The notes under the pieces: model-generated
The model's database searches: none
The model's input: only the letters and a program-made list of their open reading frames with translations
Told to the model about the DNA's origin: nothing
Source of the DNA: Anoxybacter fermentans
GTDB lineage: Bacteria; Bacillota; Halanaerobiia; DY22613
Direction: 5' to 3'
Length of the DNA: 64,000 bases
Assembly: GCF_003991135.1 (NCBI RefSeq)
Contig: NZ_CP016379.1
Span: forward strand, 1,302,001 to 1,366,000
Position numbers and translations under genes: made by a program
Part shown: one piece after another, positions 1 to 8,792 of the stretch
Position numbering within the stretch: the stretch's first letter is position 1
Layout of the letters: each line of letters opens with the position of its first letter

Positions 1-1
1 A

Positions 2-682
2 GAAGCTTCGGGAAAATCATTAGCTGATTACTATCAGGTTACTTCCCAGGGATTAGCTTTTCTTTTGAGTGAAGGAAGTAAGCTATTAAATCTACCTGAA
101 AAAACACGCCTCGAACTTAAAAAATTAGGATTTGAATTAGGTAAGGTTATATACATTATGGATAGTTTTGTCGATTATCCTTCTGATACAAAAAATGATC
201 GGTTTAATGCACTGGCTCAGGCCTTTGGTGATCAAATTCAATTAGTGGGCAATCTTTCTCCTGAAATCCGTAATGAAATTTACACTGTACTTCAAAATTC
301 CCTTCAGAACACGATTCAGGTAATCGAAAAAATGGATTTTAAAAAGAACCGGGATTTGCTCAATCTTATCCTGCAAGAATTGCAAATCAAGGTTCAGTTT
401 TTAGTAAAAAATACCCGTGATATGGAAGAAGTCGAAAAGATTGTCAAATCCGCTTCACCAATTTATCTGTTAAAACACCCAACCTATTTCTTTAAAAGCC
501 GGGCAGCTCATCGGAAGTATGATCGCCACTATCATCACCATCATGACTGCTGTTGTGATTGTTGTGATTGTGATGATCTAATCACAACAGCCATCTGCTG
601 TGATGCAGCCGATTGTGACTGTGATGCTTTAGAGTGTCTCAGCACTGGCAATCCCTGCGAACTTCTGGAGTGCTTCTGTTGA
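2..682 (+). CDS. DUF5685-like protein with Cys/His-rich tail (5' end outside window)
   Basis: The reading frame is open to the left edge, so this is the C-terminal part of a longer gene; a TTG at 65 is possible but unlikely as the true start. The middle contains LGFELGKVIYIMDSFVDYPSDTKNDRFN, split here only by description: a helical segment followed by an acidic-aromatic 'D(S/A)FxDY..D' stretch that resembles the DUF5685 family. The last about 50 residues (nt 530-679) hold a His run followed by at least 14 cysteines in CC, CD and DC pairs, ending in FC. The family has no established biochemical role. The gene overlaps the next start by one base (TGATG), so the two are probably translationally coupled. 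The tail could bind metal or be disulfide-rich; this is inference. Confidence 0.6.
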   Translation, partial: EASGKSLADYYQVTSQGLAFLLSEGSKLLNLPEKTRLELKKLGFELGKVIYIMDSFVDYPSDTKNDRFNALAQAFGDQIQLVGNLSPEIRNEIYTVLQNSLQNTIQVIEKMDFKKNRDLLNLILQELQIKVQFLVKNTRDMEEVEKIVKSASPIYLLKHPTYFFKSRAAHRKYDRHYHHHHDCCCDCCDCDDLITTAICCDAADCDCDALECLSTGNPCELLECFC

Positions 683-1119
683 TGATGCCGGATTTAAAAA
701 CTATTCTGCTTGGCTTAGTAATTTTACTTATTGCGGGATTGCTTTATTTGCTGAGACGACAACTAATGCTTTTGGCCATCAACCGCGGAATATTAATTAT
801 TCAGAAACTTATCTTGAAAATACTGACTACATTAGGTGATTATAAAGCACCCAAATGGGTATTAGTAGAATATCCAAGCAAGGGAATATTTACACTGGGC
901 ATCCTCTCTCAAACCGGTAAGACCAGATCAACGATATATATACCTTCCGGCCCAAGGTTAATCCCTGGCCAGACGGTCTTTCTTGACAATAATAATTGGC
1001 ATCATCTAGATTTAGACTTTGAAGAAGGTCTCAGAATAATAATCACCCTTGGCCTTGATCCCGGAACCGGGAAAATCTCACATAAAATCTGGAATAGAAT
1101 GGAGGATTTTCAGAGTTGA
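682..1119 (+). CDS. DUF502-like membrane protein
   Basis: The product is 145 residues if started at the ATG at 682, which overlaps the upstream stop; a GTG at 634 in the same frame lies inside the previous gene and is less likely. Residues about 6-25 form one strong hydrophobic segment. The soluble part contains YPSKGIFTLGILS, STIYIPSGP and a final LDLDFEEGLRIIITLGL stretch. These match the order seen in DUF502 proteins (a YPxKG..GF motif, then P(T/S)xP, then an EEALKLIxSGG-like end). Function is unknown. It is shorter than typical DUF502 proteins, which have two membrane segments, so this is a divergent or reduced member. Confidence 0.55.
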   Translation: MMPDLKTILLGLVILLIAGLLYLLRRQLMLLAINRGILIIQKLILKILTTLGDYKAPKWVLVEYPSKGIFTLGILSQTGKTRSTIYIPSGPRLIPGQTVFLDNNNWHHLDLDFEEGLRIIITLGLDPGTGKISHKIWNRMEDFQS

Positions 1120-2063
1120 TAATCAAAAAAATTTACGAACATAAGTTGAAAAAATATCGCAACAAAATTAATAATCAATTAACACAAATTGTCCAGAATA
1201 AAATTGATGATGACAAGATAATAGAAATGATGCACTATGCTTTAGAAAGTGGCCGTAGATTTCGACCACTACTCTTTTTGTTGACCTACAAAATCTTTCA
1301 GCCTGAACTGGATAATAAAACTTACCAAATGGCTACCGCCATTGAACTTTTACATAAAGCTTCCCTGGTTCATGACGACTATCTTGATGGAGATAAATAC
1401 CGTCGTGGTAAGGCCAGCTTTTACCATAAATATGGTGATAGAATGGCAGTAATTGTAGGGGATATTCTGGTTAGCCTGGCCTTTGAAGAATTTCTTAAAG
1501 CTACAAATGATCCCTATCTGGTCCAGAGCTGGTCACGACTCTACCGCTTGTTAGCGCTGGGAGAAGCCAAAGATTTAATCTGGGAAGGAAATCAGGATAT
1601 TGATACCGAAAAGTTGAAATCCATGATCTACGGCAAAACAGCCAGTTTTCTGGAATTTGTCATGATAGCTGGTTGCTATCTGGCAACCAGGAATCAGAAG
1701 CTGGCTACCAAAATGGGACAGTTTGGCAAAGAGATCGGTTTTGCCTTTCAGATTATGAATGATCTGAATAATTGGTGTGGGTTAGAGAAGAAGTTGGGAC
1801 GCCTCCCCCAGCAAGATATCATATCTGGCAAAGTCAATCTGGTTACAAGGCTTGTTCAGCAGTATCAAACTTCAGTAATAGACCCTGCAAAATTAAAAGA
1901 ACGTGTTACAAATGAAGCCAAAGAGCTGGCTCTTCAACATATAAAAGCAGCTTATTGTATTTTAGAAAATCTGGACATTAATAATAAATACACTAAAGTT
2001 CTTGCTAGTCTTTTAAAGGAGTTCGACCAGGAGTGGTTCTGGGTGGATCGGGATGATCAATGA
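1116..2063 (+). CDS. Polyprenyl synthetase-family protein with degenerate second Asp motif
   Basis: The protein is 315 residues, the usual length for short-chain trans-prenyl diphosphate synthases, which condense isopentenyl diphosphate with allylic diphosphates. The start is TTG at 1116, supported by GGAGG at 1101-1105. The first Asp-rich motif is present (LVHDDYLDGDKYRRGKAS, about residues 88-105), with the RR pair. The second motif, normally DDxxD after FQ, reads FQIMNDLNNW, so two of its three aspartates are lost. The GK of the following DIISGK loop remains. It may be an altered, regulatory or inactive synthase. It overlaps both neighbours and so belongs to the same transcription unit. 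Confidence 0.75.
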   Translation: MIIKKIYEHKLKKYRNKINNQLTQIVQNKIDDDKIIEMMHYALESGRRFRPLLFLLTYKIFQPELDNKTYQMATAIELLHKASLVHDDYLDGDKYRRGKASFYHKYGDRMAVIVGDILVSLAFEEFLKATNDPYLVQSWSRLYRLLALGEAKDLIWEGNQDIDTEKLKSMIYGKTASFLEFVMIAGCYLATRNQKLATKMGQFGKEIGFAFQIMNDLNNWCGLEKKLGRLPQQDIISGKVNLVTRLVQQYQTSVIDPAKLKERVTNEAKELALQHIKAAYCILENLDINNKYTKVLASLLKEFDQEWFWVDRDDQ

Positions 2064-2487
2064 TCTAGGATATCTTTTTTTGCTAGGCTTTTTGGGTATC
2101 AAGGATTTAAAATATAGAAGGATAAAACACTGGCAAATTTTTACCTTTTTGGTTTACATCCTGATACAGATAGTGAGTAGAAAATATCTCACCAGCTTTA
2201 TTTTGATTAATTTCCTTATTGTAACCTTTCTTGGTTTTATTGGCTATCTTATTGGGAGAATAGGGGCGGCTGATGTGAAAGTCATCGCCCTTTCCTCCCT
2301 ATATAACTTCTACCGCTACCATCCATGGTGGGTCTGGAAAGCGGGAATCCTTACTGGAATAATTGATCTTTTACTAGGAGCCCTCTATTATCACCCCAAA
2401 GGAGAAGCTACTCCTCTTCTTTTCTCCTGGATGCTGGCCAATCTCCTTTTTTTTATCTTATGGTTGATTCAATCACCGTTATCTTAA
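2053..2487 (+). CDS. Prepilin peptidase, A24 family (short form)
   Basis: This is a 144-residue, almost entirely hydrophobic protein with about five membrane segments. It carries the two catalytic aspartates expected of type IV prepilin peptidases: GIKDLKYRRI near residue 17 and GAADVKVIALSS near residue 74. The second motif corresponds to GxGDVK with a G-to-A change before the Asp. It lacks the N-terminal methylase domain of full PilD, like TadV/CpaA-type short peptidases. No pilin genes are visible next to it. It overlaps the prenyl-synthase gene by 11 bp and ends 10 bp before the convergent hypE. Confidence 0.75.
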   Translation: MINDLGYLFLLGFLGIKDLKYRRIKHWQIFTFLVYILIQIVSRKYLTSFILINFLIVTFLGFIGYLIGRIGAADVKVIALSSLYNFYRYHPWWVWKAGILTGIIDLLLGALYYHPKGEATPLLFSWMLANLLFFILWLIQSPLS

Positions 2488-2497
2488 GTCTGAATTA

Positions 2498-3508
2498 TTA
2501 ACATATCCTTGGTAATTGGTCTCCTGCCAACATCTCCAGAATCCGGGTTGTTCCAATCTCCGTCTCCACAAATACTTCGGGATACTCAGTTTTTGCCACC
2601 ACTTCACCGATGATCGCCGCATCTTTACCTTCCGGCAGTGCACGCATGGCAGATAGAACTTCCTCCGCTGATTCAGCAGGCACAACTGCTATTAACTTAC
2701 CTTCATTTGCCACATGAAAAGGATCTAATCCCAAAAGATCGCACATCCCCTGCACCTGTGGCAAAATGGGTACTCTGCTCTCTTCTACTTTTATCTCTAC
2801 ACCTGCCTGTTCAGCAATTTCATTCAACACAGATGCTACACCACCACGGGTTGGGTCACGCATTACTCTGATCTTCGGCTCTACATCTAGCATGGCATTA
2901 ACCAATCGATGTAATGGTGCACAGTCGCTTTTTAAATCCGTCTTCATCTCTAAACCTTTCCGACACGCCAGGATGGTGATTCCATGATCTCCCATAGTAC
3001 CGCTCAATATTACCTTATCTCCAACCTGAATCCTCTCAGGAGACATCTCTATACCATCAGGAATTATGCCTATCCCCGTCGTGTTTATATATATTTGATC
3101 CCCTTTACCTTTCTCCACCACTTTGGTATCCCCGGTTACAATCTCTACTCCTACATTTTCCGCTGCCTCTGCTATTGAATCAACTATCCTACGAAATAAC
3201 TCTAATTCAATTCCTTCTTCCAAAATAAAAGCCAGACTGAGATAAAAAGGTTTTGTTCCTACCATAACCAGATCATTTATCGTCCCATAAACTGCCAGTT
3301 TACCAATATCTCCACCAGGAAAAACGGGTGGAGTAACCACAAAAGAGTCAGTTGTCATTGCTAGACGACCTGAGGGTAAATTTAATGTAGCTGCATCGGT
3401 GAGTTTATTTAAAGTTGGATTTCCTAAAGTCTTAACAATCAAATTTTCAATCAATTTTCTAGTCATTGTTCCACCACTTCCGTGGCCGAGTAAAATCTTA
3501 TCGGACAT
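2498..3508 (-). CDS. hypE: Hydrogenase maturation protein HypE
   Basis: HypE dehydrates a carbamoyl group on its C-terminal cysteine to make the cyanide ligand of the [NiFe] active site. The 336-residue product begins MSDKILLGHGSGGTMT, with GAGGACG just upstream of 3508, and ends in PRIC, the expected terminal Cys. The AIR-synthase-like fold is shown by TDSFVVTPPVFPGGDIGKLA and the DPTRGG motif near the middle. Longer in-frame starts run into hypD and lack a ribosome site. It is the last gene of the hydrogenase locus and its start lies 11 bp inside hypD. Confidence 0.93.
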   Translation of the reverse strand: MSDKILLGHGSGGTMTRKLIENLIVKTLGNPTLNKLTDAATLNLPSGRLAMTTDSFVVTPPVFPGGDIGKLAVYGTINDLVMVGTKPFYLSLAFILEEGIELELFRRIVDSIAEAAENVGVEIVTGDTKVVEKGKGDQIYINTTGIGIIPDGIEMSPERIQVGDKVILSGTMGDHGITILACRKGLEMKTDLKSDCAPLHRLVNAMLDVEPKIRVMRDPTRGGVASVLNEIAEQAGVEIKVEESRVPILPQVQGMCDLLGLDPFHVANEGKLIAVVPAESAEEVLSAMRALPEGKDAAIIGEVVAKTEYPEVFVETEIGTTRILEMLAGDQLPRIC

Positions 3509-4646
3509 GAAAACGTCCTCCTCTCCCGCGATAACGATAATAAGCTGCACAGGTTCCTTCAGCTGAAACCATACAGGCTCCCAACGGCGACTCAGGCGTA
3601 CAGACTTTGTCAAAAGACGGACAATCCAGCGGTATCTTTCGTCCGGTTAAAATTAAACCGCAAATACACGGACCATCCATATTTTGTGAACTATACTCTG
3701 ACAATTGCTCCATTTCTTCCTGGACTGCCTTAACCGCATCCAGGTTTTCCTGAGTCAGAAGATCAAAATCTTTCCATTCATCTTTAAGCATTAACCCCGA
3801 ATCGGGAATCATACCCAGACCGCGCCACTCACTCTCCGTTAGTACAAAATATTTATTAATCATCTCTACTGCTCGCCGATTACCTTCTGAACATACAACC
3901 CGTCGATATACATTTTCAATTTCAGCCCTTCCTTCCGACAGTTGTTCTAAAATTTTAAGAATTCCAAGCAAAATCTCAAGAGGTTCAAAACCGGCTACCA
4001 CCCCCGGCATACCAAATTCTTCTGCTAGAAAATGATAAGGTTTAAGACCAATAATTGCACTCACGTGACCGGGTAAAATAAATCCATCCAGCCTTATATC
4101 TTGAGTTGTTAAAGCGCGTAATGCCGGGGGTACTATTTTATGGGCATTTAATATTTTAAAATTCCTGATTCCTTCTACCTCAGCTTGCTGAATAGCAAGA
4201 GCACTCAATGGTATGGTAGTTTCAAATCCCACACCTAAAAATACCACCAACTTCTCGGGATTTTCACGTGCCAGCTTCAAACTATCAAGAGGTGAATACA
4301 AAATCTCCACATCTGCCCCTTCTGCTTTGGCTTGTAATAAAGATCCCCGTTTTCCAGGAACCCGCATTAAATCTCCAAAAGTTGTGATGATAACATCCGG
4401 TTGGCGCGATAATAAAATTGCCTGATCGATAAACTCCATCGGTGTCACACAGACAGGACAACCCGGGCCAGAAATTAGCTCCACTTTTTCAGGCAGTAGA
4501 TCCCTTATCCCAAAATGAAATATACTGTGGGTATGAGTTCCGCAAACTTCCATTAAACGAACAGTTCTATCGAGAGATTCAGTAACTTGATGAATTTTTT
4601 GGGTCACCTTTTGAATCAAAAGAGGATCACGGTATCTATTCTTCAT
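3498..4646 (-). CDS. hypD: Hydrogenase maturation protein HypD
   Basis: HypD is the [4Fe-4S] scaffold that, with HypC, carries the Fe(CN)2CO unit during [NiFe] site assembly. The 382-residue product has the conserved motifs in order: EVCGTHTHSI near residue 35, GPGCPVCVTP near residue 63, GFETT near 123, PGHVSAIIG near 190, and a C-terminal Cys cluster (GPCICG, LDCPSF, GACMVSAEGTCAAYYRY). Length agrees with the family. It overlaps hypC upstream and hypE downstream, so hypC-D-E are translationally coupled. Confidence 0.94.
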   Translation of the reverse strand: MKNRYRDPLLIQKVTQKIHQVTESLDRTVRLMEVCGTHTHSIFHFGIRDLLPEKVELISGPGCPVCVTPMEFIDQAILLSRQPDVIITTFGDLMRVPGKRGSLLQAKAEGADVEILYSPLDSLKLARENPEKLVVFLGVGFETTIPLSALAIQQAEVEGIRNFKILNAHKIVPPALRALTTQDIRLDGFILPGHVSAIIGLKPYHFLAEEFGMPGVVAGFEPLEILLGILKILEQLSEGRAEIENVYRRVVCSEGNRRAVEMINKYFVLTESEWRGLGMIPDSGLMLKDEWKDFDLLTQENLDAVKAVQEEMEQLSEYSSQNMDGPCICGLILTGRKIPLDCPSFDKVCTPESPLGACMVSAEGTCAAYYRYRGRGGRFHVR

Positions 4647-4857
4647 CACCTACCAACTCCTCTAATAATTTCAATGTAGCCTGAGCTTCCTCATTATTAA
4701 TTATTTGAATCGCCGTTCCAGCATGAACCATGACATAATCTCCTACTTTTGCTTCCGGTACCAGTGCTAAATTCACTTTCCGCTGAATACCTTTTGTTTC
4801 TACAATTCCTTCAAACCTTATAATACTTATAATCTGTCCAGGAACTCCAATACACAT
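4636..4857 (-). CDS. hypC: Hydrogenase assembly chaperone HypC
   Basis: HypC is a small chaperone that binds HypD and then delivers iron to the hydrogenase large subunit. The 73-residue product starts MCIGVPGQ, with the essential Cys2 directly after the start, and contains the typical beta-barrel stretch VGDYVMVHAGTAIQ. GGAGGAAC precedes the start. It lies 77 bp downstream of tatC, beyond an intrinsic terminator, so hypC-D-E may be transcribed at a lower level than the genes upstream or from a separate promoter. Confidence 0.93.
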   Translation of the reverse strand: MCIGVPGQIISIIRFEGIVETKGIQRKVNLALVPEAKVGDYVMVHAGTAIQIINNEEAQATLKLLEELVGDEE

Positions 4858-4886
4858 TTAATGTTCCTCCTTACTCCCTGAATAAG

Positions 4887-4914
4887 ACTAAAAATAAAGG
4901 GGCAAAAACCCCTT
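4887..4914 (-). terminator. Intrinsic terminator between tatC and hypC
   Basis: On the minus strand a six-pair stem (AAGGGG / CCCCTT, 4897-4914) with a short U-rich loop is followed by TTATTTTTAG. It separates the hydrogenase-tatAC part of the locus from hypC-D-E. Confidence 0.65.
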
Positions 4915-4934
4915 CCTCTGGAATCTTCCAGAAT

Positions 4935-5681
4935 CTAATTACTTACTGTCTTTTCTTTTTTTCTCTGTTTTTTACTCCAGAAAAGATATGAAAGCCAGAT
5001 ACTGATCTCATATAAGAAAAGCAATGGCCCTGCCATCATCACCTGAGTTATTACATCAGGTGGAGTCAAAATTGCTCCTACTGCAACTGAAAGTACGATA
5101 GCATATTTACGGTGTTTTCGTAAAAATTTTGGAGTCACCACTCCCAGTTTCGTTAAACCGATTACTACAAGTGGCATCTCAAAGACGATTCCTAAAATCA
5201 TCAGAGAAGTAGTAACAAAACCAATATATTTTTGCATCGATAGCATAGGTTGAACATTCAAACTACTAAAATTAAGCAAATACTTTAAAGCAAAAGGAAG
5301 TACTACAAAATACCCAAAAGATATTCCTACCACCATCAGGAGAAATGCTGTAGGAATCAAGGTAAACAAAATTACCCTTTCATGCTGGTAAAGACCGGGT
5401 AAAACAAAGCGAAACAGTTGATAAATAATAACCGGACTTGCCAACATCAAACCGCCATAAATGGCAATTTTCAAATATGTAAGAAAACCCTCAATAGGAG
5501 AAATATATACAAGATTAGTAACTCCTAAAGGTTCTGTCATATAATAATAAACCCGATCTGCATATAAAAAGATTAGCACAATTCCAACAAGCCAACCCAA
5601 TATTGCTTTTATAATACATTTCCGTAAATCGGTCAGATGTTCAACCAATGTCATTTTTTGATCATACCTGCTTTTTGTCAT
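4935..5681 (-). CDS. tatC: Sec-independent translocase subunit TatC
   Basis: TatC is the receptor for twin-arginine signal peptides in the cytoplasmic membrane. The 248-residue protein has six predicted membrane helices and the conserved N-terminal [12 protein letters not shown] stretch (the usual HLxELRxR site that contacts the RR motif). Further signatures are [23 protein letters not shown] and [18 protein letters not shown]. The ATG at 5681 is preferred because GGAGG ends 6 bp before it, while an ATG at 5687 touches the ribosome site. It overlaps tatA by 20 bp. Its likely main substrate is the hydrogenase small subunit encoded in the same locus. Confidence 0.93.
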   Translation of the reverse strand: MTKSRYDQKMTLVEHLTDLRKCIIKAILGWLVGIVLIFLYADRVYYYMTEPLGVTNLVYISPIEGFLTYLKIAIYGGLMLASPVIIYQLFRFVLPGLYQHERVILFTLIPTAFLLMVVGISFGYFVVLPFALKYLLNFSSLNVQPMLSMQKYIGFVTTSLMILGIVFEMPLVVIGLTKLGVVTPKFLRKHRKYAIVLSVAVGAILTPPDVITQVMMAGPLLFLYEISIWLSYLFWSKKQRKKEKTVSN

Positions 5682-5844
5682 TTTCATCCTCCAAAATTTC
5701 AGCAGTCATTTCTTTTGAAGCATTTTTGAACTCGCGAATAGCTTTTCCCAGAGATTTACCCACTTCTGGTAACTTACCTGGCCCAAAAACAATCAAAGCA
5801 ATAACCAGAATAAGGATTAATTCAGGAATACCAATATTGAACAT
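5662..5844 (-). CDS. tatA: Sec-independent translocase subunit TatA
   Basis: The 60-residue protein has one N-terminal membrane helix ([12 protein letters not shown]), the hinge motif [21 protein letters not shown], and an acidic amphipathic tail, which is the standard TatA architecture. It oligomerises to form the protein-conducting patch used by TatC. No TatB is seen, which is usual for Firmicute TatA-TatC systems. It lies 20 bp downstream of hypB and overlaps tatC, inside the hydrogenase locus. Confidence 0.93.
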   Translation of the reverse strand: MFNIGIPELILILVIALIVFGPGKLPEVGKSLGKAIREFKNASKEMTAEILEDENDKKQV

Positions 5845-5864
5845 AACAATTCCTCCTTTTATAT

Positions 5865-6539
5865 TTACGCTGACATGCTCTTTTTAACTTCCAACTGTTT
5901 TATTATCCACTCTACTAATTCATCCAGCCCTTCCCCTTTAATACTGGAAACTTTAAATATTTCAATGTCAGGCTGGATTCCCTTTACTTCATTCAAAAAC
6001 CTTTCCATATCAAACTGATTATACTTAAGTAAATCAATTTTAGTTACCACAAGTACTTTCGACTCCTGAAAGATCCGTGGATATTTTTCAGGCTTATCAT
6101 CACCCTCGGTTATACTCATTACCACCATTTTAAAATCTTCTCCCAGGTTAAATGCAGCAGGACAGACTAGATTGCCAACATTTTCAATTACCAAAAGATC
6201 CAGTTTATTTAAATTCAGATTTTCAAGGGCCTCCTGTACCATTACTGCATCCAGATGACATCCTCCACCGGTGTTAATCTGAACTACATCAACTCCACAG
6301 GCTTCAATCCGTTTGGCATCCCGGATGGTGAAGATATCTCCTTCTATAACAGCAATCTTTAATCTGTCTTTAACCCGCTTAATCAGCCCTTCCAGTAATG
6401 TGGTTTTTCCAGCTCCCGGAGAACCTATCACGTTCATTACCAACAGATTATGTTGATCAAAAATCTGCCGATTCTGTTCACTCACCCGATCATTGGCCTT
6501 TAATACACTTTTGACAATTTTTATTTTCTTCACCATCAT
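5865..6539 (-). CDS. hypB: Hydrogenase nickel incorporation GTPase HypB
   Basis: HypB is the SIMIBI-class GTPase that works with HypA to insert nickel. The 224-residue product has a P-loop [14 protein letters not shown] (near residue 38), EGDIFT, the metal-site motif [18 protein letters not shown] and the guanine-specificity motif TKIDLL. It lacks the His-rich N-terminal nickel store found in some HypB proteins. GGGGGTGG lies just before the start; a second ATG follows immediately, so the start is 6539 or 6536. It overlaps hypA by 50 bp. Confidence 0.94.
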   Translation of the reverse strand: MMVKKIKIVKSVLKANDRVSEQNRQIFDQHNLLVMNVIGSPGAGKTTLLEGLIKRVKDRLKIAVIEGDIFTIRDAKRIEACGVDVVQINTGGGCHLDAVMVQEALENLNLNKLDLLVIENVGNLVCPAAFNLGEDFKMVVMSITEGDDKPEKYPRIFQESKVLVVTKIDLLKYNQFDMERFLNEVKGIQPDIEIFKVSSIKGEGLDELVEWIIKQLEVKKSMSA

Positions 6540-6873
6540 CCACCCCCAACGAATCTACATATAACTCCTTACCAGCTATAATCCGACCCCCTCTTCCACA
6601 TTGCGGACAGATTATCCGATATCCCTCCATTAGATACCGAAGATCACATTTAGCACAATAGGCCACACCGGGTACATACTCTATCTCCAGTCGAGCATTT
6701 TCTAATCCCGTCCCCTTCTTCAATACCTCAAATGCAAATTGCATAGACGCTCCCTCAACAGCTGTCAACTCTCCTACTTTAATTTTGACCAGATCTATAT
6801 GGGCCAGACCATGAGCCTTCATCTCAGCCTCTACAATCTCAAAAATACTCTGCATCAGAGATAGTTCATGCAT
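6490..6873 (-). CDS. hypA: Hydrogenase nickel metallochaperone HypA
   Basis: HypA passes nickel to the large subunit. The 127-residue product starts MHELSLMQSIFEIVE with the nickel ligand His2, and carries a zinc site formed by CAKC and CPQC (about residues 74-93). Upstream in-frame ATGs lie inside the maturation protease gene and would push His2 into the interior, so 6873 is chosen; an AGGAGGACAG ribosome site precedes it. It overlaps hypB and the protease gene. Confidence 0.94.
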   Translation of the reverse strand: MHELSLMQSIFEIVEAEMKAHGLAHIDLVKIKVGELTAVEGASMQFAFEVLKKGTGLENARLEIEYVPGVAYCAKCDLRYLMEGYRIICPQCGRGGRIIAGKELYVDSLGVDDGEENKNCQKCIKGQ

Positions 6874-7333
6874 TTTCTGTCCTCCTGATGTTAAAATTAC
6901 TAATTTCTTCTTTAATAATTTCGATGACATATGGAATTTTTTCTTCTAACTCTTCCGATAATCCCATTTGATAACAAATTTCTTTTGGTTCCATTCCTAT
7001 AACTACCACATCCGGATTATGGCCCAGTTTCTGGAGCATCTTCAAAACGTCCAAAAAATGAATCTCATGAAGGGAAGATTTCCCTTCCCTCCATTTGAGT
7101 TCCTTTAAAGTCAACCGATAGATAGTGCCCGGCTCATGACCAGCTTTAAGGCTGTCCACTATGATTAACCGGTTGTATTTCATGAAGGTGGAAATGAGAT
7201 CATAGACGGCAGTCCCGCCATCTATAATCTCTACACCTTCTATCCCTTCTTTCATAAATTCTCTAATAACCCAGATTCCGATACCATCATCCTTTTGTAA
7301 AATGTTTCCTATCCCGATAACAGCAGTTTTCAT
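6866..7333 (-). CDS. [NiFe] hydrogenase maturation protease (HyaD/HycI type)
   Basis: This endopeptidase removes the C-terminal extension of the hydrogenase large subunit after nickel insertion. The 155-residue product has GIGNILQKDDGIG with the metal-binding acidic residue near position 16, IIVDSLKAG with the second Asp near 61, and HEIHFLDVL with the His ligand near 91. It lies 12 bp downstream of the large-subunit gene, consistent with a dedicated protease for that subunit. Confidence 0.9.
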   Translation of the reverse strand: MKTAVIGIGNILQKDDGIGIWVIREFMKEGIEGVEIIDGGTAVYDLISTFMKYNRLIIVDSLKAGHEPGTIYRLTLKELKWREGKSSLHEIHFLDVLKMLQKLGHNPDVVVIGMEPKEICYQMGLSEELEEKIPYVIEIIKEEISNFNIRRTENA

Positions 7334-7345
7334 CTTTATATTAAC

Positions 7346-8767
7346 CTACCTTACAGGATTGACTATAAATTCACTGATCACTTCACGGTCAGCTCTGGAA
7401 ACATGAACAGAACAACCGGTACATGGATCATAAGAGTGAACTATTCTAAGAATCTCAATTGGTTTTTCTACATTAGCCACATTAGTACCAACTAAAGCTC
7501 CTTCAATTGGCCCAGGATTACCATTATCATCACGTGGAGATGCATTCCAACAAGTTGGGGTGATTACCTGATAATGGCTGATCTTAGAATCACTGATAGC
7601 AATCCAATGACCTACTGCACCCCGTGGTGCTTCAGTCAAACCAACACCAACTCTACTATTAGGTACGGTCAATTCATCATAGGAAGTAACTTCTGGCTCA
7701 AGCTGAAGGAGCCAATCTTTCATTGCATAAGCAATCTTTCTAGCTTCCTGAGCCCTGGCCAGGTGACGGTCCATAACAGAAATACCGTTCGTATAATCAC
7801 CATTAATGGTCATCCGGGCCAGAGGGCCTAATTCAAATGGCTCACCATTATATCTCGGAGCCTTCAACCAGCTATATGCACCGGATTTATCCGGAGTAGG
7901 AGTAGTAGAACCATTAGATGGGTGTTTATTAGTATCAGAGTTATCATACCAACTGTACATTACATATTCTTTAATCAAGCTCTCATCCAGCTCGGAAATT
8001 GTACCATTGGTATAAACTCCCCGTCTAAAAAGTTTGTAATTACCAGTATTATCCAGGTCAAATACACCATATGCTAATAAATTGCCATTTCCAACTCCGA
8101 TACTGAAATAATCGCTATAAGCATCAGCTATAGTATTAACATCTGGAATATATTTATTATTAATAAAGTCAATAATCCAATCCAGATACATGTTAAATTT
8201 AGAGATCGATTCAGAAGTTGGTGTTACAGATACACCACCGGGCAGCACTGTAGTAACATGGGGCATTTTACCTGCAAAGATAGCAGCCATCTCATGGGCT
8301 TTCCGTCGCGCTTCCAAAGCCGCTACATAGTTATCTATGATTGCTTGATTTTGGCTGGAAGTTAAACGGCAATCAGTATTATAATGAGGTGTCCAGGGTT
8401 CCATCTCCGGTCCCTGAATATAATCAAGAGCTGCCAGATGATAAAAATGTAAAATATGACTTGCAATAAAATTACTACCCAGAATCAGATTTCGTATGAT
8501 GCGAGCCTGATCAGATGGAGTATAGCCGAAGGCATTTTCTAGAGCATTTACAGATGCCATACAATGGGATACGGGGCAGACACCGCAAATTCGCTGGGTC
8601 AAATGAACAGCATCCCGTGGATCACGACCAATTAAAATCTTTTCAAAACCTCTAAACAGGTTACCCGTACTATGAGCATATATAACGTTATTGTTAGAAT
8701 CTATATCAACTTCAATAGCCAGGTGACCTTCAATACGGGTTACTGGATCTATTTTAATCTTAGCCAC
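7346..8767 (-). CDS. [NiFe] hydrogenase large subunit
   Basis: This subunit holds the Ni-Fe(CN)2CO site that splits or forms H2. The 473-residue product has the L1 motif RICGVCPVSH (Cys61 and Cys64) and the C-terminal motif DPCTGCSVH (Cys449, Cys452, His455). An 18-residue tail follows His455 and is expected to be cut off by the neighbouring protease. The layout fits the exported group 1 family. A short run rich in Ser, Thr, Asn and Pro (around residue 280) is a surface insertion. The partner small subunit ends 25 bp upstream and should carry both subunits through Tat. Confidence 0.93.
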   Translation of the reverse strand: MAKIKIDPVTRIEGHLAIEVDIDSNNNVIYAHSTGNLFRGFEKILIGRDPRDAVHLTQRICGVCPVSHCMASVNALENAFGYTPSDQARIIRNLILGSNFIASHILHFYHLAALDYIQGPEMEPWTPHYNTDCRLTSSQNQAIIDNYVAALEARRKAHEMAAIFAGKMPHVTTVLPGGVSVTPTSESISKFNMYLDWIIDFINNKYIPDVNTIADAYSDYFSIGVGNGNLLAYGVFDLDNTGNYKLFRRGVYTNGTISELDESLIKEYVMYSWYDNSDTNKHPSNGSTTPTPDKSGAYSWLKAPRYNGEPFELGPLARMTINGDYTNGISVMDRHLARAQEARKIAYAMKDWLLQLEPEVTSYDELTVPNSRVGVGLTEAPRGAVGHWIAISDSKISHYQVITPTCWNASPRDDNGNPGPIEGALVGTNVANVEKPIEILRIVHSYDPCTGCSVHVSRADREVISEFIVNPVR

Positions 8768-8792
8768 AATTTCACTTCCTTTCTCTTATAAA

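Noticed and set aside
2479-2685. Minus-strand frame of 68 codons overlapping the end of hypE
   Set aside because: It lies in another frame across hypE, has no ribosome site and an unlikely Arg/Trp-rich composition.
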